Source: Buxus sempervirens (lineage: Eukaryota; Streptophyta; Magnoliopsida; Buxales; Buxaceae). Taken from it: 64,000 bases of DNA. The stretch spans positions 6,806,595 through 6,870,594 of the forward strand of contig OX387182.1 of the NCBI GenBank assembly GCA_947561395.2, read 5' to 3'. Position numbers and translations under genes: made by a program. Below the pieces are notes generated by a model. That model made no database searches, had not been told where the DNA came from, and saw only the letters and a program-made list of their open reading frames with translations. Positions 13,372 to 23,999 of this stretch are shown in pieces; position 1 is the stretch's first letter; every line of letters starts with the position of its first letter.

Positions 13372-14654
13372 AATTTTAATTTTCGTGTATTCAATTTTGT
13401 ACAGGTAATTTTAGAAATTCTTTAAATCCATATGAATAGAGATATTTATTCTCAATAACCTTAAAATCAAACTTCGAGTAACCTTAAAAAACCAAATAAG
13501 ATGGTTAACAAAAATAAGAAGACTTGAAATTAAAATTATGTGAATTTTTTTTTTAGGAATTAAAGTTAAATTTGCCACAGAAATCAAAATCTATCATTCA
13601 ATAGAAACTCATCATTAAGCTTCCCCGGTTCTCTTCAATCCCAATCTTGAATCCAAATTCCTTGATACCTTTACTTTTCTCAACTAACACATAAAAATGT
13701 GTATTAAATCTCTATGGATATTTTGTTCCAAATCATTCTAGTTTTATTGGTTGATAACATAAAAATTGTTTAATATATCACAATTAACTTAGTAGGTGGC
13801 TATCATTTTCTGACATTCTAAAATCTATCTTTGGTAAAAGTTGTGATTTATATTTCTAATAATATTTTTTTAGCTAATATACAAAATTTCTTAACTATAA
13901 GCCTATTTTAAGTACACTTCCACCCTTTTTCTTATATTTATGTTTATGTATATGTTTGTTACAGAATTCAACTGAATTAATTAAAATGAATTAAAACATT
14001 TTAGAAGTAGCCATATAGAACAAATGAATTGATAAATTAATATATACCTATATATGTGTGCATGTGTGTACATCAATTTCATTTATTTCAATTATCGTAT
14101 TATTATTATAATTTGAGAATAATTTATCATTAAATTATTTAAAAAACTATGAGATATAAAAGAAAAATATGGCATTTTATTTATTAACCCATTAAGATTT
14201 ATCATCTTAACCCATTAGATAGCTATTAATTAAGATGCTTGGTTAATATATACCTTGCAATTAATGAACATTTAGGTTCCTCCAATGTCTCAATGACTGT
14301 GTAAAAGCAAACAAAAATCAAACAAGAATAAGTAATAGTTATACTAATTCATTAAAGAAAAGCAAAATTAAACAAGGGGCAAAATTTTATTTACTTATTG
14401 ATTATAATAGATTTGCCTATTTCATTAAGGTAATGCATATTATAGAGTTTTAGAAATTGGCGCGGTGGTGAGAGTGTCAAGAGTAGCAACTATCTTAAGC
14501 AAAATATATTTATAAGTTTGGATCATGCATGTTAGGATCATTCAAAATATAAAATATGTGACAAACTATTCATAACAATCTTACCATGCTCTAGAATGAG
14601 TAAACAATATCCAAATATTTACAATAACAATTGATTTGTGTAACTATATGTCTT

Positions 14655-14830
14655 TCCATGAAGTCACAAATTTTCAAACTAATTTTGAGGAAAATAATTA
14701 TTAAAGCTTATATTATTGAATTAGAATTTTTATTTTTTAATATATTTAAACAATAAAAATAAGTATTTTGATAATTATTATTATATATTAATAATTAATA
14801 TATTAATTGATTAATTTTATTATTTTGTTG
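14655..14830. repeat. Fragment related to the pararetrovirus-flanking region
   Basis: The block AAGTCACAAATTTTCAAAC... followed by a TTTGAGGAAAATAATTATTAAAG-like run and AT-only tracts parallels 23436-23960. There a GAAGCCACAAATTTT / CTTTGAGGAAAACAACTG block is followed by the same kind of TAATAATTAA tracts. It is probably a small detached piece of the same old viral intergenic sequence. AT-richness makes the match uncertain. Confidence 0.4.
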
Positions 14831-15224
14831 TGATCCCTTACCTTTTGAGATGATGTTGATGACTATATATCTAACCATAGTAGACTCATCATTGTGGAAA
14901 GTTAGCAGTATGAGTATGAATCTTGGGAAACAAGGGATAATATAAATACTGACCAATGTATTTCAAATCATCAATACCTTGGGAATGGCAACTAAATGAA
15001 ATCCGGAAGATGGAATATGGGCTATTGTAGCTCCCAAATTGGTTTGGATTCAACACGTGACAGTAGGGATGATGTGTCTTTGTGCGGGTGTATTAGTACT
15101 TATTGATACAATGATTCAGGTTGGATCTTGACGAGTGTAAACAGGCATGCAATATGTTGCAGATCTTCCTTGACTTATTGACACTAAAAACACATTATTG
15201 CATATCTTTTTTTTTTTTAAATAT

Positions 15225-15545
15225 TTAGTAGGATTTTATTAGAAATTCAATTTACTAAAATTATTTTAATTTAATAAGAATTAGAAAAGAAGTCTAATTT
15301 AGTTTTATTAGTAATTCCAATTATTAAAATTCTTTTGGTTAGATAAATATATTGGCCAAGGGTAGCTATATAATTAAATGGCACACGACGATAATAAAAA
15401 ATGTATATATTTTTATTAGTTGAATTTTCAATTATTAAAATTTTTTTAGTTAGATGAGTATTTGAATAGAAGTATAATTTAGTATGATTTTATTAGCAAT
15501 TCCAATTATTAAAATTCTTTTAATTAGATAAATATTGGAGAAGAA
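15225..15545. repeat. Degenerate tandem repeat, about three units
   Basis: Units share the words AAGTCTAATTTAGT, TTTTATTAG, ATTCCAATTATTAAAATTC and TTAGATAAATAT in the same order. Unit spacing is irregular because one unit is interrupted by unrelated sequence around 15355-15410. Confidence 0.5.
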
Positions 15546-15989
15546 GTTTGTACGATTAGTGGTGGCTTATTAAGTGGCCCATGGAAATAATATAGAAAAA
15601 GGTACAGTTGAAATTAAAGATTTTACAAAAAGATATTTTAGATATGTGAAAATAAAAAATAATTTAGGCAATTTAAGCTTTTAAAAGTGGTATGGATGTA
15701 TACATAGATGCTTAAATGTACCAATAGCTATAACATATCTTCGAGATTTTCATAGTAGAAAGAAAGAACTTGGACATATCTTAGTTCTCAAGTCCCAGAT
15801 TCTAAACTTCTTGAAGGAGAATGTATTATTTTCCTTGCTATCATCCTACAATCAAAATTCTTTTTTCATTCTTACAAATGAGGCTCTATGAGAGATTTTT
15901 CCTTTTTTCCTTTTCTTAAATTTTTTGGGGAGGTATTTGTTTGGGTTTAAATCTTGAAGGTACCTTATCGTAGTCTCCGTTGTAGTTTT

Positions 15990-16311
15990 TGTTGTCTTCT
16001 TTGGGCCTAAGCTTGCACAGACCTTGTACAGTAGCCCACTAACCTATCGTTGGTTCAGCCATATCCCATGAGTAACGCTAGAACGCACATCAGTTACGGA
16101 CTAATAGACCCGGATCCAGCTCTAATACCATTTGTAACAATCCAACCCAGTGAGGTATTGTTCACTTTGGACCTGAGCCCGGACGGTTTTGTCCTCAAAA
16201 GGCGTCTCGTTAAGTGTTCTTCTTGACTCTTATACCTTATTAGGCATTCATCTGTTTCCGATATGAGATCGGTATGTCATAAATACAGACATCGTACAAA
16301 TTACATCACAA
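15990..16311 (-). mobile_element. LTR-element end with tRNA-Met primer-binding site
   Basis: On the minus strand an LTR ending GTTACA is followed two bases later by TGGTATTAGAGC (complement at 16119-16130). That is one base from the initiator tRNA-Met primer site TGGTATCAGAGC. The LTR part runs from 16133 to about 16311 and the short piece to the left is internal sequence. No coding region is present, so it may be a small TRIM-like element or a truncated copy. Fossil; family not fixed. Confidence 0.6.
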
Positions 16312-16869
16312 GGTTTCATATATTCTAACAAAAATATTATTAATTTTGCAAATATTATAAAATAATGGCTATTTATTATGAAATCAAAAAATCATAAAAA
16401 ATTATTAAATATTATTGGTGATTCATATAGAAGGTTTGATATATTCTAACAATAATATTGTTAAATTCCTTTCACCAAATAAAAAGGGAGGGCTTGGCTG
16501 ATGCACTTGACCGAGCCCCCTGGTATCTCTATATTGCATGTATGAGTAAAATAAAATAAAGTATTTTAAATTGATATATTGTATCAAGTGATATTAACTA
16601 AAGAGATTAAAAGAAAATGGTGAGAAAAGTAAATTTTTTTTCTTTTAACTTCGTTTATTAATTTTTGTAAAATCTATTTTTGATGAAATTTTGTACAGTT
16701 TTTTCAGTGCATTAGATATTGAAATTCTATAAATTCTTTAGATCAATTTGTTTGTCTTAAAAACATTTATATTGAAATTCTAAAAAATATTTAGATTGTT
16801 AGTTTTAATAATATTTAGACACATGAAGAACCCTAAGACATGGAGAATTTGGTTGGTCTCATTTGGCAA

Positions 16870-17150
16870 GTAGAAATGGCCTAATGGTCTTGTGGGTTTG
16901 CGGTGGAGCTTGGAGGTCCTAGGATTAAATTTCCCAGCATGCAAGGGCTAGTCTCAAGGACTGGACCCCTTGCCTGAAAGATTCATTACGCTTTCGTGTT
17001 GCTGTGGTGACAGTCCAATTCCTTCTACTAAGGCTCCAATTCCTTCTACTAAGGCAGAGTTGATCGGTAGCTATAGCTCAATTTGAATATTCCGCAGAGG
17101 GAGGAAGCCACTATGGTAATGCGCAGGGTTGGCCAGATGGTAGCCCCTTC
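16870..17150 (+). mobile_element. tRNA-derived SINE-like copy
   Basis: TGGCCTAATGG (about 16879) resembles a pol III box A. TAGGATTAAATTTCC about 40 bases on resembles a degenerate box B. The copy runs toward a T- and A-rich tail near 17160-17200. There is an internal doublet of TCCAATTCCTTCTACTAAGG (about 17015-17055). Clear target-site duplications were not found. Confidence 0.4.
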
Positions 17151-17392
17151 CTCTATTTTCTTCGAAAAAAAACGTTTTCTTCTAAAAAAAGAAATGTTGC
17201 TGCATATGATATTTTCCTCTTAAAAATGGCAGACTTGAAATGATATAATACAAACATAGGATTCTTGAATTGAGGCGGTGATTGATAATGGGAACAGATC
17301 GAGAGCAAAGCTTCAATGCAGGCATGAATTTCATTTCTGTAAGAAAATTTTGATCATATCATACGTTTCGGTTTTCTAGAAATTTGGCTTAA

Positions 17393-18781
17393 ATGGTGTC
17401 CCTGATAGAATCGATGGAGGGATCAAAAGAAGAAGTTGATCGATTTGTTGAGTCGTGGAGGAGGTGGTGTTTCCCAAATGCCGAAACACATCGAAGAAGC
17501 GGTAGTACAGTAATCTCGTGAGAAGGGTAAAGCTATAGAGCCCTCTTTTTTTAGGAATTCAAGGATAACGGGACGGCGCTCACCAATGAGGACATCTGAG
17601 CTCTGGTATCATTGAAGATTGCTTTGGAATCATCTGGGGAGCTGCTCAGATGGGTGAAAAAAGGAAGCAAGCTCAATCAGGTACTGCCGCGTAATTTCTT
17701 GCTCTGTGATTTAGGGGCAGGGGAAGTTAGTATTTGTTCTTGTTGTTGTTTTTTTTGGTTTAAACTTTAGATTGCGTAGATCTGGTTGTAGGTCTTGAGC
17801 ATGGATGCAGAGATTGGCCTGAGTTCCTAACATCTTTTATAGGGGCTATAATTTCATCAAAGAAAACGGAATTTGGACAAAACTACGGATTTTGAAGAAA
17901 GAAAACTAGATTTGTAGTTTTGAATACATCGAATCAAATTTCTGCAATTTCGTTATTATACAAGTTTACAAAACTTTATAAAGAAAACTAGAATTTTACG
18001 TATTCTGAGTGAATTGAATCGAATTATATTCATGGAATAGACTTGACAGAAAAATTCCAATGAAAGCCTTTTGAGATATGATATTGAACACAAATGGTGA
18101 AAGTATTGCACTATGTTTTTATTAAGTACTTCCAAGCATGAAATTATAGGACTTTTCTTTTTCTAGGCGGGTTAGAGTGGTGTTAATATCTGCCATTTGA
18201 GTTCTCATGAGTCACGACTGTAACGATAAGCTAATTATGTCTTAGCGGCATGAGTTATTATAAGTACACCCAATTATTGCTTTGATGTGAAATGTATAAT
18301 TTGAGGTTTCTCTTTTATTATTGTATCCCCTGCTCAAATCATCACTGTGAGCTTTCAAAAGCCACTTAAATTTTTGTTCTTGTCTCCTGTTTGCCCTTTT
18401 CATTGCTCCCTATCATATTGATAGAGGATGTTTCTTATGCCCCTTCTACTTCATGGTATCCCCTATTCCAGATTTTAGGCATGTGGTATGGTCCTTGAAT
18501 GTTCTAGTCTCTTATTTTTTCTTCATCAGTTCTTTATTAAATAAGCTATTTGTCTCTGCTAATCTGTTGATTCTACATTTAACTTTCACTCATCTTACAT
18601 CTGAACCCTATATTTCTAGATCCAGCCACAGAGGTTACATATAACCTATTCCTAAGTTGTACTTTCTGCCTTGTAGGATGAGGATGCTGTTGTACTAGAA
18701 AACTACATAATGAGTGTCTATGTAGCACTCTTGACTGGTTTGATCATCTGTGTTTTCATACAACTTGCCCTCTATCTCTAG
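17393..18781 (+). pseudogene. Small tail-anchored protein gene, in-frame TGA (gene or young pseudogene)
   Basis: Three exons are inferred: 17393-17509 (ATG 17393, or 17414 in the same frame), 17555-17680 and 18677-18781 (stop TAG 18779-18781). Exon 1 reads MEGSKEEVDRFVESWRRW. Exon 2 ends ALESSGELLRWVKKGSKLNQ. Exon 3 starts DEDAVVLENYIMSVYVALL and runs into a hydrophobic tail of about 20 residues ending at the stop. Exons 2 and 3 join in phase 0 at strong sites (CAG/GTACTG and TTGTAG/GATGAG), and the text stays protein-like across the join. Exon 2 as drawn holds a TGA at 17597-17599. An alternative join of AGCG/GTAGTA (exon 1 ending 17501) to an AG at 17599-17600 would skip it in frame, but that acceptor has a poor pyrimidine tract. 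The likely product is a C-tail-anchored membrane protein of about 90-115 residues. I do not recognise the family. Confidence 0.5.
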
Positions 18782-20171
18782 GGATTTTTATATTCAGCAG
18801 ATTCTAGGTTTCTTTGACTTCATGCATATTATTAATACTTTTTAAGTGGCAATTTTTGGCTTCAAATTAGTTATCATTAAGCCATTTGAATGTGTTGAAT
18901 TCTACTATTTTGCTTATTTTTCTTTATTCACTCTTCGTTTTTTTAGTGCTTAGCCCTTTGTGGCATCAAATTAGTCATTAATCAGATTCATTTGAATGTG
19001 TTGAATTCTATTATTTTGCTTATTTTTCTTTATTCACTCTTCATTTTTTAGTGCTTTAGCCCTTTTTTTGGCTAGTAGTTGACCAATATTAATGTTGGTT
19101 AACTCAGGGAGTTCTTAGTATTGATGATGTTAAGTAAAAGATTGAGTCTATTATTTTCATACAACTTGATTGACCTATGTTTGAATGGAATAATTCGATT
19201 CATGGTATTAACAGTACAATTTTAACATAAAAAAATTTACATAGTTTAAAAAAAAGAAAGAAAATGAAAAATCTTAACTGGGATAAATTACTTGATACTG
19301 CTGAACTTTGAGAAGCTTTACCATATTGCCTGAGCCCTAAAAAGCATTGAAAGAGAAAAGATGATAGGTAGGCTAGTGATTTGTGCCAGCTTGTATATCA
19401 TGGTTTGATGAACTTATTTATGACCTTAATGATGTATGTTTTTGGATTATGAATGTCTTCTTTGCAGCCCTTTGGAGTTCATTGGTGTCTAGAGATGTGT
19501 GTTCCCTCATCGTTTTGAGTAAATATGATTTTTTCATTTATGAGCTTATATTACAACTTTCTAATTGAAAGTTATCAGATCTATGATATTGTTATTTTCA
19601 AGTGGTTTATTTTCTTTTTTTTTTTCCTTTCATATATGAACTTATTCAAATTTTCTTGTAAAATTATCCTTTTGCAATCTTCATATGATGTTTTTAGGTG
19701 CCTACTTGAGCATTACAAGCATTTCTTTGTATGGTACTATGAATGAAATGGATGACCTATATTTTGTCGTTGCCATCTGTAGGTGCGTTTAAATGAAGTT
19801 TCTTTTATACCTTTTTTGTTGTGTCATCAGACACATTCTCTACACAAAACATCAAATAAGACTAATAAGTAGGCTAGATGATATATCATAGGCTTTGAAA
19901 GGCAACGACATACATACAAATAAAACAGACCAGACAAAAATCACTTGCTAATTTTGTAAGGAACGAAAGGTAGAAGTTACAAGAAAAAGATATTACATTG
20001 TAATGAAGCCTGCACATCATTCGAAGTTCACTTGCTTGGTTAAGACTTAAGAGTACGAGTATTTGTTTTTTAGCGAGAAGACCAACAGAAAAATCCGTAA
20101 CCTCCAATTGGTTGTTTATCATATAAAAAATATAATGAAAATAGACTAACAAACTTGTAATGGAAGATTAA
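18782..20171. other. Intergenic region with a 110-bp tandem duplication
   Basis: A near-exact tandem duplication covers about 18845-19075; both units share GAATGTGTTGAATTCTA and TATTTTGCTTATTTTTCTTT. No other feature is recognised. The open frames at 19383-19746 and 19886-20152 are AT-rich and without domains. Confidence 0.5.
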
Positions 20172-21602
20172 GGCTCCGTTTGGTAATGCTTTTGCTTTTA
20201 TGCTTTTAAAAACAAAAAAACAATTTTATGCTTTTCGACTGCTTTTTTATTGAAGCAAAACTGTTTGGTAAACTTTTGTTTTGCTGCTAAGAAGCAAAAA
20301 AGCATGTTTGGTAACTGCAATAGCATAGAAATTACTTTTTTGCTTTCATAGAAGTATTGTAAAACCAATGTAAACAAATTATAGAGAATTTCAATCCCTC
20401 AATTCATCCCAGCATTATCTATTACAAAAGCCCTTTGTTTTTTTCCATCTAATCACAAGAATCCAAACTTAAATTCTTCTCAAACAGGCTAACACAATTG
20501 GATGGTGGCTAATACCATCCTAATGAAACAAAGCTTCAAATCTTATTCCTTTATGATTGGAATCTTCTGAAACAGATGCTGTATTATAGGAAATTATGTG
20601 CTTATTTCAACAATGAAGCCAAAATAGGAGTATTTAGGATGAGCTAAGGAAGGAAATCGGAAGCCTGAGATTGCTAACGTGCTGTTGAGTTTTCTTTGTT
20701 TGCTGGAAGTAAAAAACCAGAGCACATCTGAGACTGGAATTCTGGGATGGATTATCCAGTTTTGAGAAAATTGTTTGGAGAACGAGGGTGATATCACTGA
20801 TTGCCAGTGGCTAGAGCTATGGTAGGTCATCGGTTTTTTTGTGGATAGAGAAACTGGGCATTTGGAAGAGAGAGAGAGAGAGAGAGAGAAATAAAATCGC
20901 TCTCGATTAACAACTCACATCTGGGAGCTTCATCCCTTTTTTTAATGTTCCCCACCTCCCAACGTAGATCTCCTCTTCCACCTCTCCAATTTCTAGTGAG
21001 TCATTTTTTTATTGATCTCCAAGACTCGCATCCTGAAAAATCCCATTATGCTGTCAAATCATTGGAGATAGTAGCAAGATGGGGTAAACTGAGTAGTTGG
21101 GTTCCAGACCAAGAGAAGGATGTTCATGGAAACCATAGCCTCTAGTGCTTCTTGCAACAGAGATTCCAGCAGCCATGGATTTGCCATCAAGAACTTGAGT
21201 TTAACAAACTTAGACCCACGGTTTGAGCAGAAAGTAGCAAAACGGAGAACAAAGCAGCTGACTTGTTTAAGATGAGGTTGCCGGAAAAGAGATTCTTGCC
21301 GGAGTTGAAGATTAGCCGGGAAGGGGGTCATCGGAGTTGGAGATTGCTTAGGTCGCAGTCGTTCATCTTGGTTGATATGCATAGTGAAGACGCAGGGCTC
21401 TTGTCGGAAATTATCGAAGGATTTGAAAAACAATGAAGCAATTTTATTATATTTTTTAGAAGCAACATTTATTTGCTTCTCTTAAAAAGCAATAAAATTG
21501 ATTTTCTGCTTCAAGTTAATTGCTTTGCTTGAGCATTACCAAACAGTACTTTTGCTTCTAAAAGCAAAAAAGTACTTATGAAAAGCGTTACCAAACGGAG
21601 GC
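20172..21602. mobile_element. PIF/Harbinger (Tourist)-like non-autonomous element, 1431 bp
   Basis: Left end GGCTCCGTTTGGTAATGC and right end (reverse complement) GCCTCCGTTTGGTAACGC form the terminal inverted repeats. The flanking target duplication is TAA at 20169-20171 and 21603-21605. A 3-bp TAA duplication and a GG..CCGTTTGG end suit PIF/Harbinger. No transposase is recognised. Sub-terminal AAAAGC/GCTTTT words are repeated at both ends. The middle is non-repetitive, contains a (GA)n run at about 20869-20889, and may carry foreign sequence (see the 21126-21275 frame). Confidence 0.75.
21126..21275 (+). other. Possible captured coding fragment inside the Harbinger-like element
   Basis: A 49-codon frame begins METIASSASCNRDSSSHGFA and continues with an IKNLSLTNLDPRFEQKVAKR stretch. 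Its composition (balanced, Ser-rich then basic) is unlike the AT-rich surroundings, and the GC content of 20940-21400 is higher than its flanks. It could be a piece of a host gene picked up by the element. The opposite strand is also open (21059-21433), so the coding direction is not certain. Function unknown. Confidence 0.3.
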
Positions 21603-22079
21603 TAAGAAATCTGTATACAAATCTGTATACTTCACATAAGACTACATCTTGAGAAAAAATGTATCTAACTAATTTTGTTTTCCTCAACTTTGGGTGGTTT
21701 GCCTGATTATGATAAAATCTATTTTGACTGGATGGTTTTAATGCCTTGTTTTTTCTTACCTTCCAAAAAGAGAAAAAAAAAATCTGGACCTAGGATCTGT
21801 GGCTTGAGAGATAGAAGAAAAGAAGAAAGCTGGGGAAGAAAGACATGAAAATGCTACTCCCTCTCGTCTTTGTATGCTAAAATATTAGAACAAAAGATAA
21901 TAATAAAAATGGCACTATATCAACACCCCCAACCGCACAACCACCATCACCCACCAAAAAACAAATTCCAGCAAAAAGAAAAAAATGAAAATAAGAAGAA
22001 GAAAAAAAAATTGTAACTATTTTCTAAAGCTTTATCAATGATATTATATTGAAAATGGATGCTTCACTTTTTATCTTCC

Positions 22080-23420
22080 TCCTCTTTATCTATCTCCATG
22101 GGTGAATTCCAAACCATGGACTTCAAACTATTCAATCATCATCCAAGACCTTTATAAATAGAGCACCCCAAGCTTTCAATCATCATCCACTTCAACTATC
22201 ATCTATTTCCATCATCTTCTTCAGGTTCTCTTTCAATTTAGAGACTTAGTGTAGGAGATAAGACCTTACCCCAATCGATCACCCTAATTGATAATTATGG
22301 ATGATTCAGTACACTTCTCCTCCTGCTTATTCTTCCTTATTATTTATGGTAATAGTATGTTCACCTTGCATCATTTATACTTCCTTCTCTATTGCTTGGG
22401 GATCTACCAAAACTTTTGACTTCTGCTCTATTGCTTCTAAATCTACAATAAGTTTATAAATGCTTTTTTGTTTTTAGAGAAAGAAGAGTTTCAAATGCTT
22501 TTTGTTTTTAGATAAGTAAGAGTTTTATGTTCCGTATGTTCATTAATCCGATAGTGTTCCATACTGTTAATACTGTGAAACTGATTGATAAAATTCTAAA
22601 GCAATCTCTAGCAATGCTCATTCATCCCTTGTGCTCCTAATTACAATTACTTGTAAAATGGGCAATGTTCATTGATCACTTGTGCTCCTAACCACTATTA
22701 TTGCAAGTAATTAATAGTGGTTAGGAGCGCAAGGGATCAATGAACAATTGAACATTGCTTGTTTGGCAACTAATAGTGGTTAGGAGTACGAGGGATCAAT
22801 GAAAATTGCTCATTTGTCAACTAATAGTAGTTAGGAGCACAAGTGATCAATGAACATGACCACTAAAAACAGAGACTGCTTTAGAATTCTATCAATTAGT
22901 TTCAGAGTATTAACAATATGAAACCGATCTGATTAATGAACATACGTAATGTGAAATCCTTCTTTCTCAAAAAACAAAAATAATTTATAAACTTATTGTA
23001 GATCCATAAGTAATAGAGTAGAAGATAGGCATTTTGGTAGATCCCTAAGCAATAGAGAAGTAAGTAGAAAGGATGGATAATAAACCTATTATTACCATAA
23101 ATAATGAAGAGGAAAAAAGTGAGGGTTCACCAGACAATGTAGACGAGGATGAAGAACAGTGCAGATCATCCATGAGTATCGATTAGCATGAGGACGATGA
23201 CGAGCAGAGTGTGGGATCATCTATGAGTATTGATTAGGTGAGGTTTTATCTCCCAACTAATCCTCTAAATTGAAAGAAAAGAAAAGACTAAAAGTGAGTG
23301 ATGCCTTGAATGCTTGTGAGGTGCTCTATTTATAGAGCTCTTGGTAGAGCCTAGAACTTGAGATGGTTTGTAATACACTGAAAGTGGACTAAGTAATTTA
23401 CTTTTAGTGAATAATTATTA
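22080..23420. repeat. Large imperfect foldback: two inverted pararetrovirus promoter/leader regions
   Basis: The left arm (about 22080-22620) and right arm (about 22860-23420) are inverted copies. Left TTTATAAATAGAGCACC at 22151-22167 mirrors right GGTGCTCTATTTATAGAGC near 23320-23338. Left CAATTTAGAGACTTAGTG mirrors right AACTAATCCTCTAAATTG. Left ATTGCTTGGGGATCTACC mirrors right GGTAGATCCCTAAGCAAT. The centre (22600-22860) has several inverted and direct copies of a TAGTGGTTAGGAGC-type unit. TATAAATAGAGC-type boxes followed by a long leader are typical of Caulimoviridae pregenomic RNA promoters, and reverse transcriptase of that group lies next door. Both promoters would point inward. Old fossil. 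Confidence 0.65.
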
Positions 23421-23999
23421 AAGTGGAAGCCACAAATTTTTTAAAGCCAACTTTGAGGAAAACAACTGTTAAAGTTTTTACCATTAAATCATTAAAATTA
23501 TTATTTAATAATTATAATAACACATTTAAAACAATTAAAAAACAGTTAAAATTCAATCAAATATACATTAATTATAGATAAATTAATCCTATAAAAAAAT
23601 TCTAGAATAAAAGTGACTTCAATAAAATGTATAAAATATAATATTCATTTTAAGTTATTAAAATATATCAAAGCTCCATTTTCCACACATATTTTATGGC
23701 CTTCAGTCTCATGTTAAATATTAATTTTCTTAATAAATAACATGTATAATTAAATTAAAATAACTATTTTGACAATTATTAATATATATTAATAATTAAA
23801 ATATTAGTATAATATATCAATTATATTAATATTCTTATATATTAATTATTTTAATAATTAATATATTTTATTAATTAAAATAAGTGTTTGGATAACTATT
23901 AATATATAGTAATAATTAAATAATTATTAATATATAATACTAATTAAATAATTAGTAATGATTAATAATTATTAAAACACTTATTCTGATAAGTCTTAG

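Larger units (their letters stand above)
13372..17392. other. AT-rich intergenic DNA with scattered repeats
   Basis: Very AT-rich, with no gene recognised. It holds a stretch related to the pararetrovirus intergenic region (about 14650-14830), a degenerate tandem array (about 15225-15545), an LTR-element end (15990-16311) and a SINE-like copy (about 16870-17150). The rest shows nothing I can name. Confidence 0.5.

Noticed and set aside
12738-13394. 218-codon open frame opposite CAF1, and a 126-codon one at 12913-13293
   Set aside because: Both are shadows of the GC-rich CAF1 coding strand. The plus strand has the full DEDDh motif set.
16133-16311. Cassandra-type TRIM (LTR with embedded 5S rRNA)
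   Set aside because: The tRNA-Met primer site and TGTAAC start fit, but no 5S-rRNA-like box A/C text was found in the LTR part.
23073-23186. 37-codon acidic frame starting MDNKPIITINNEEEKSEGSP within the foldback
   Set aside because: It lies antisense to the presumed viral leader in an inverted repeat, has no promoter of its own or homology I recognise, and belongs to fossil viral sequence.
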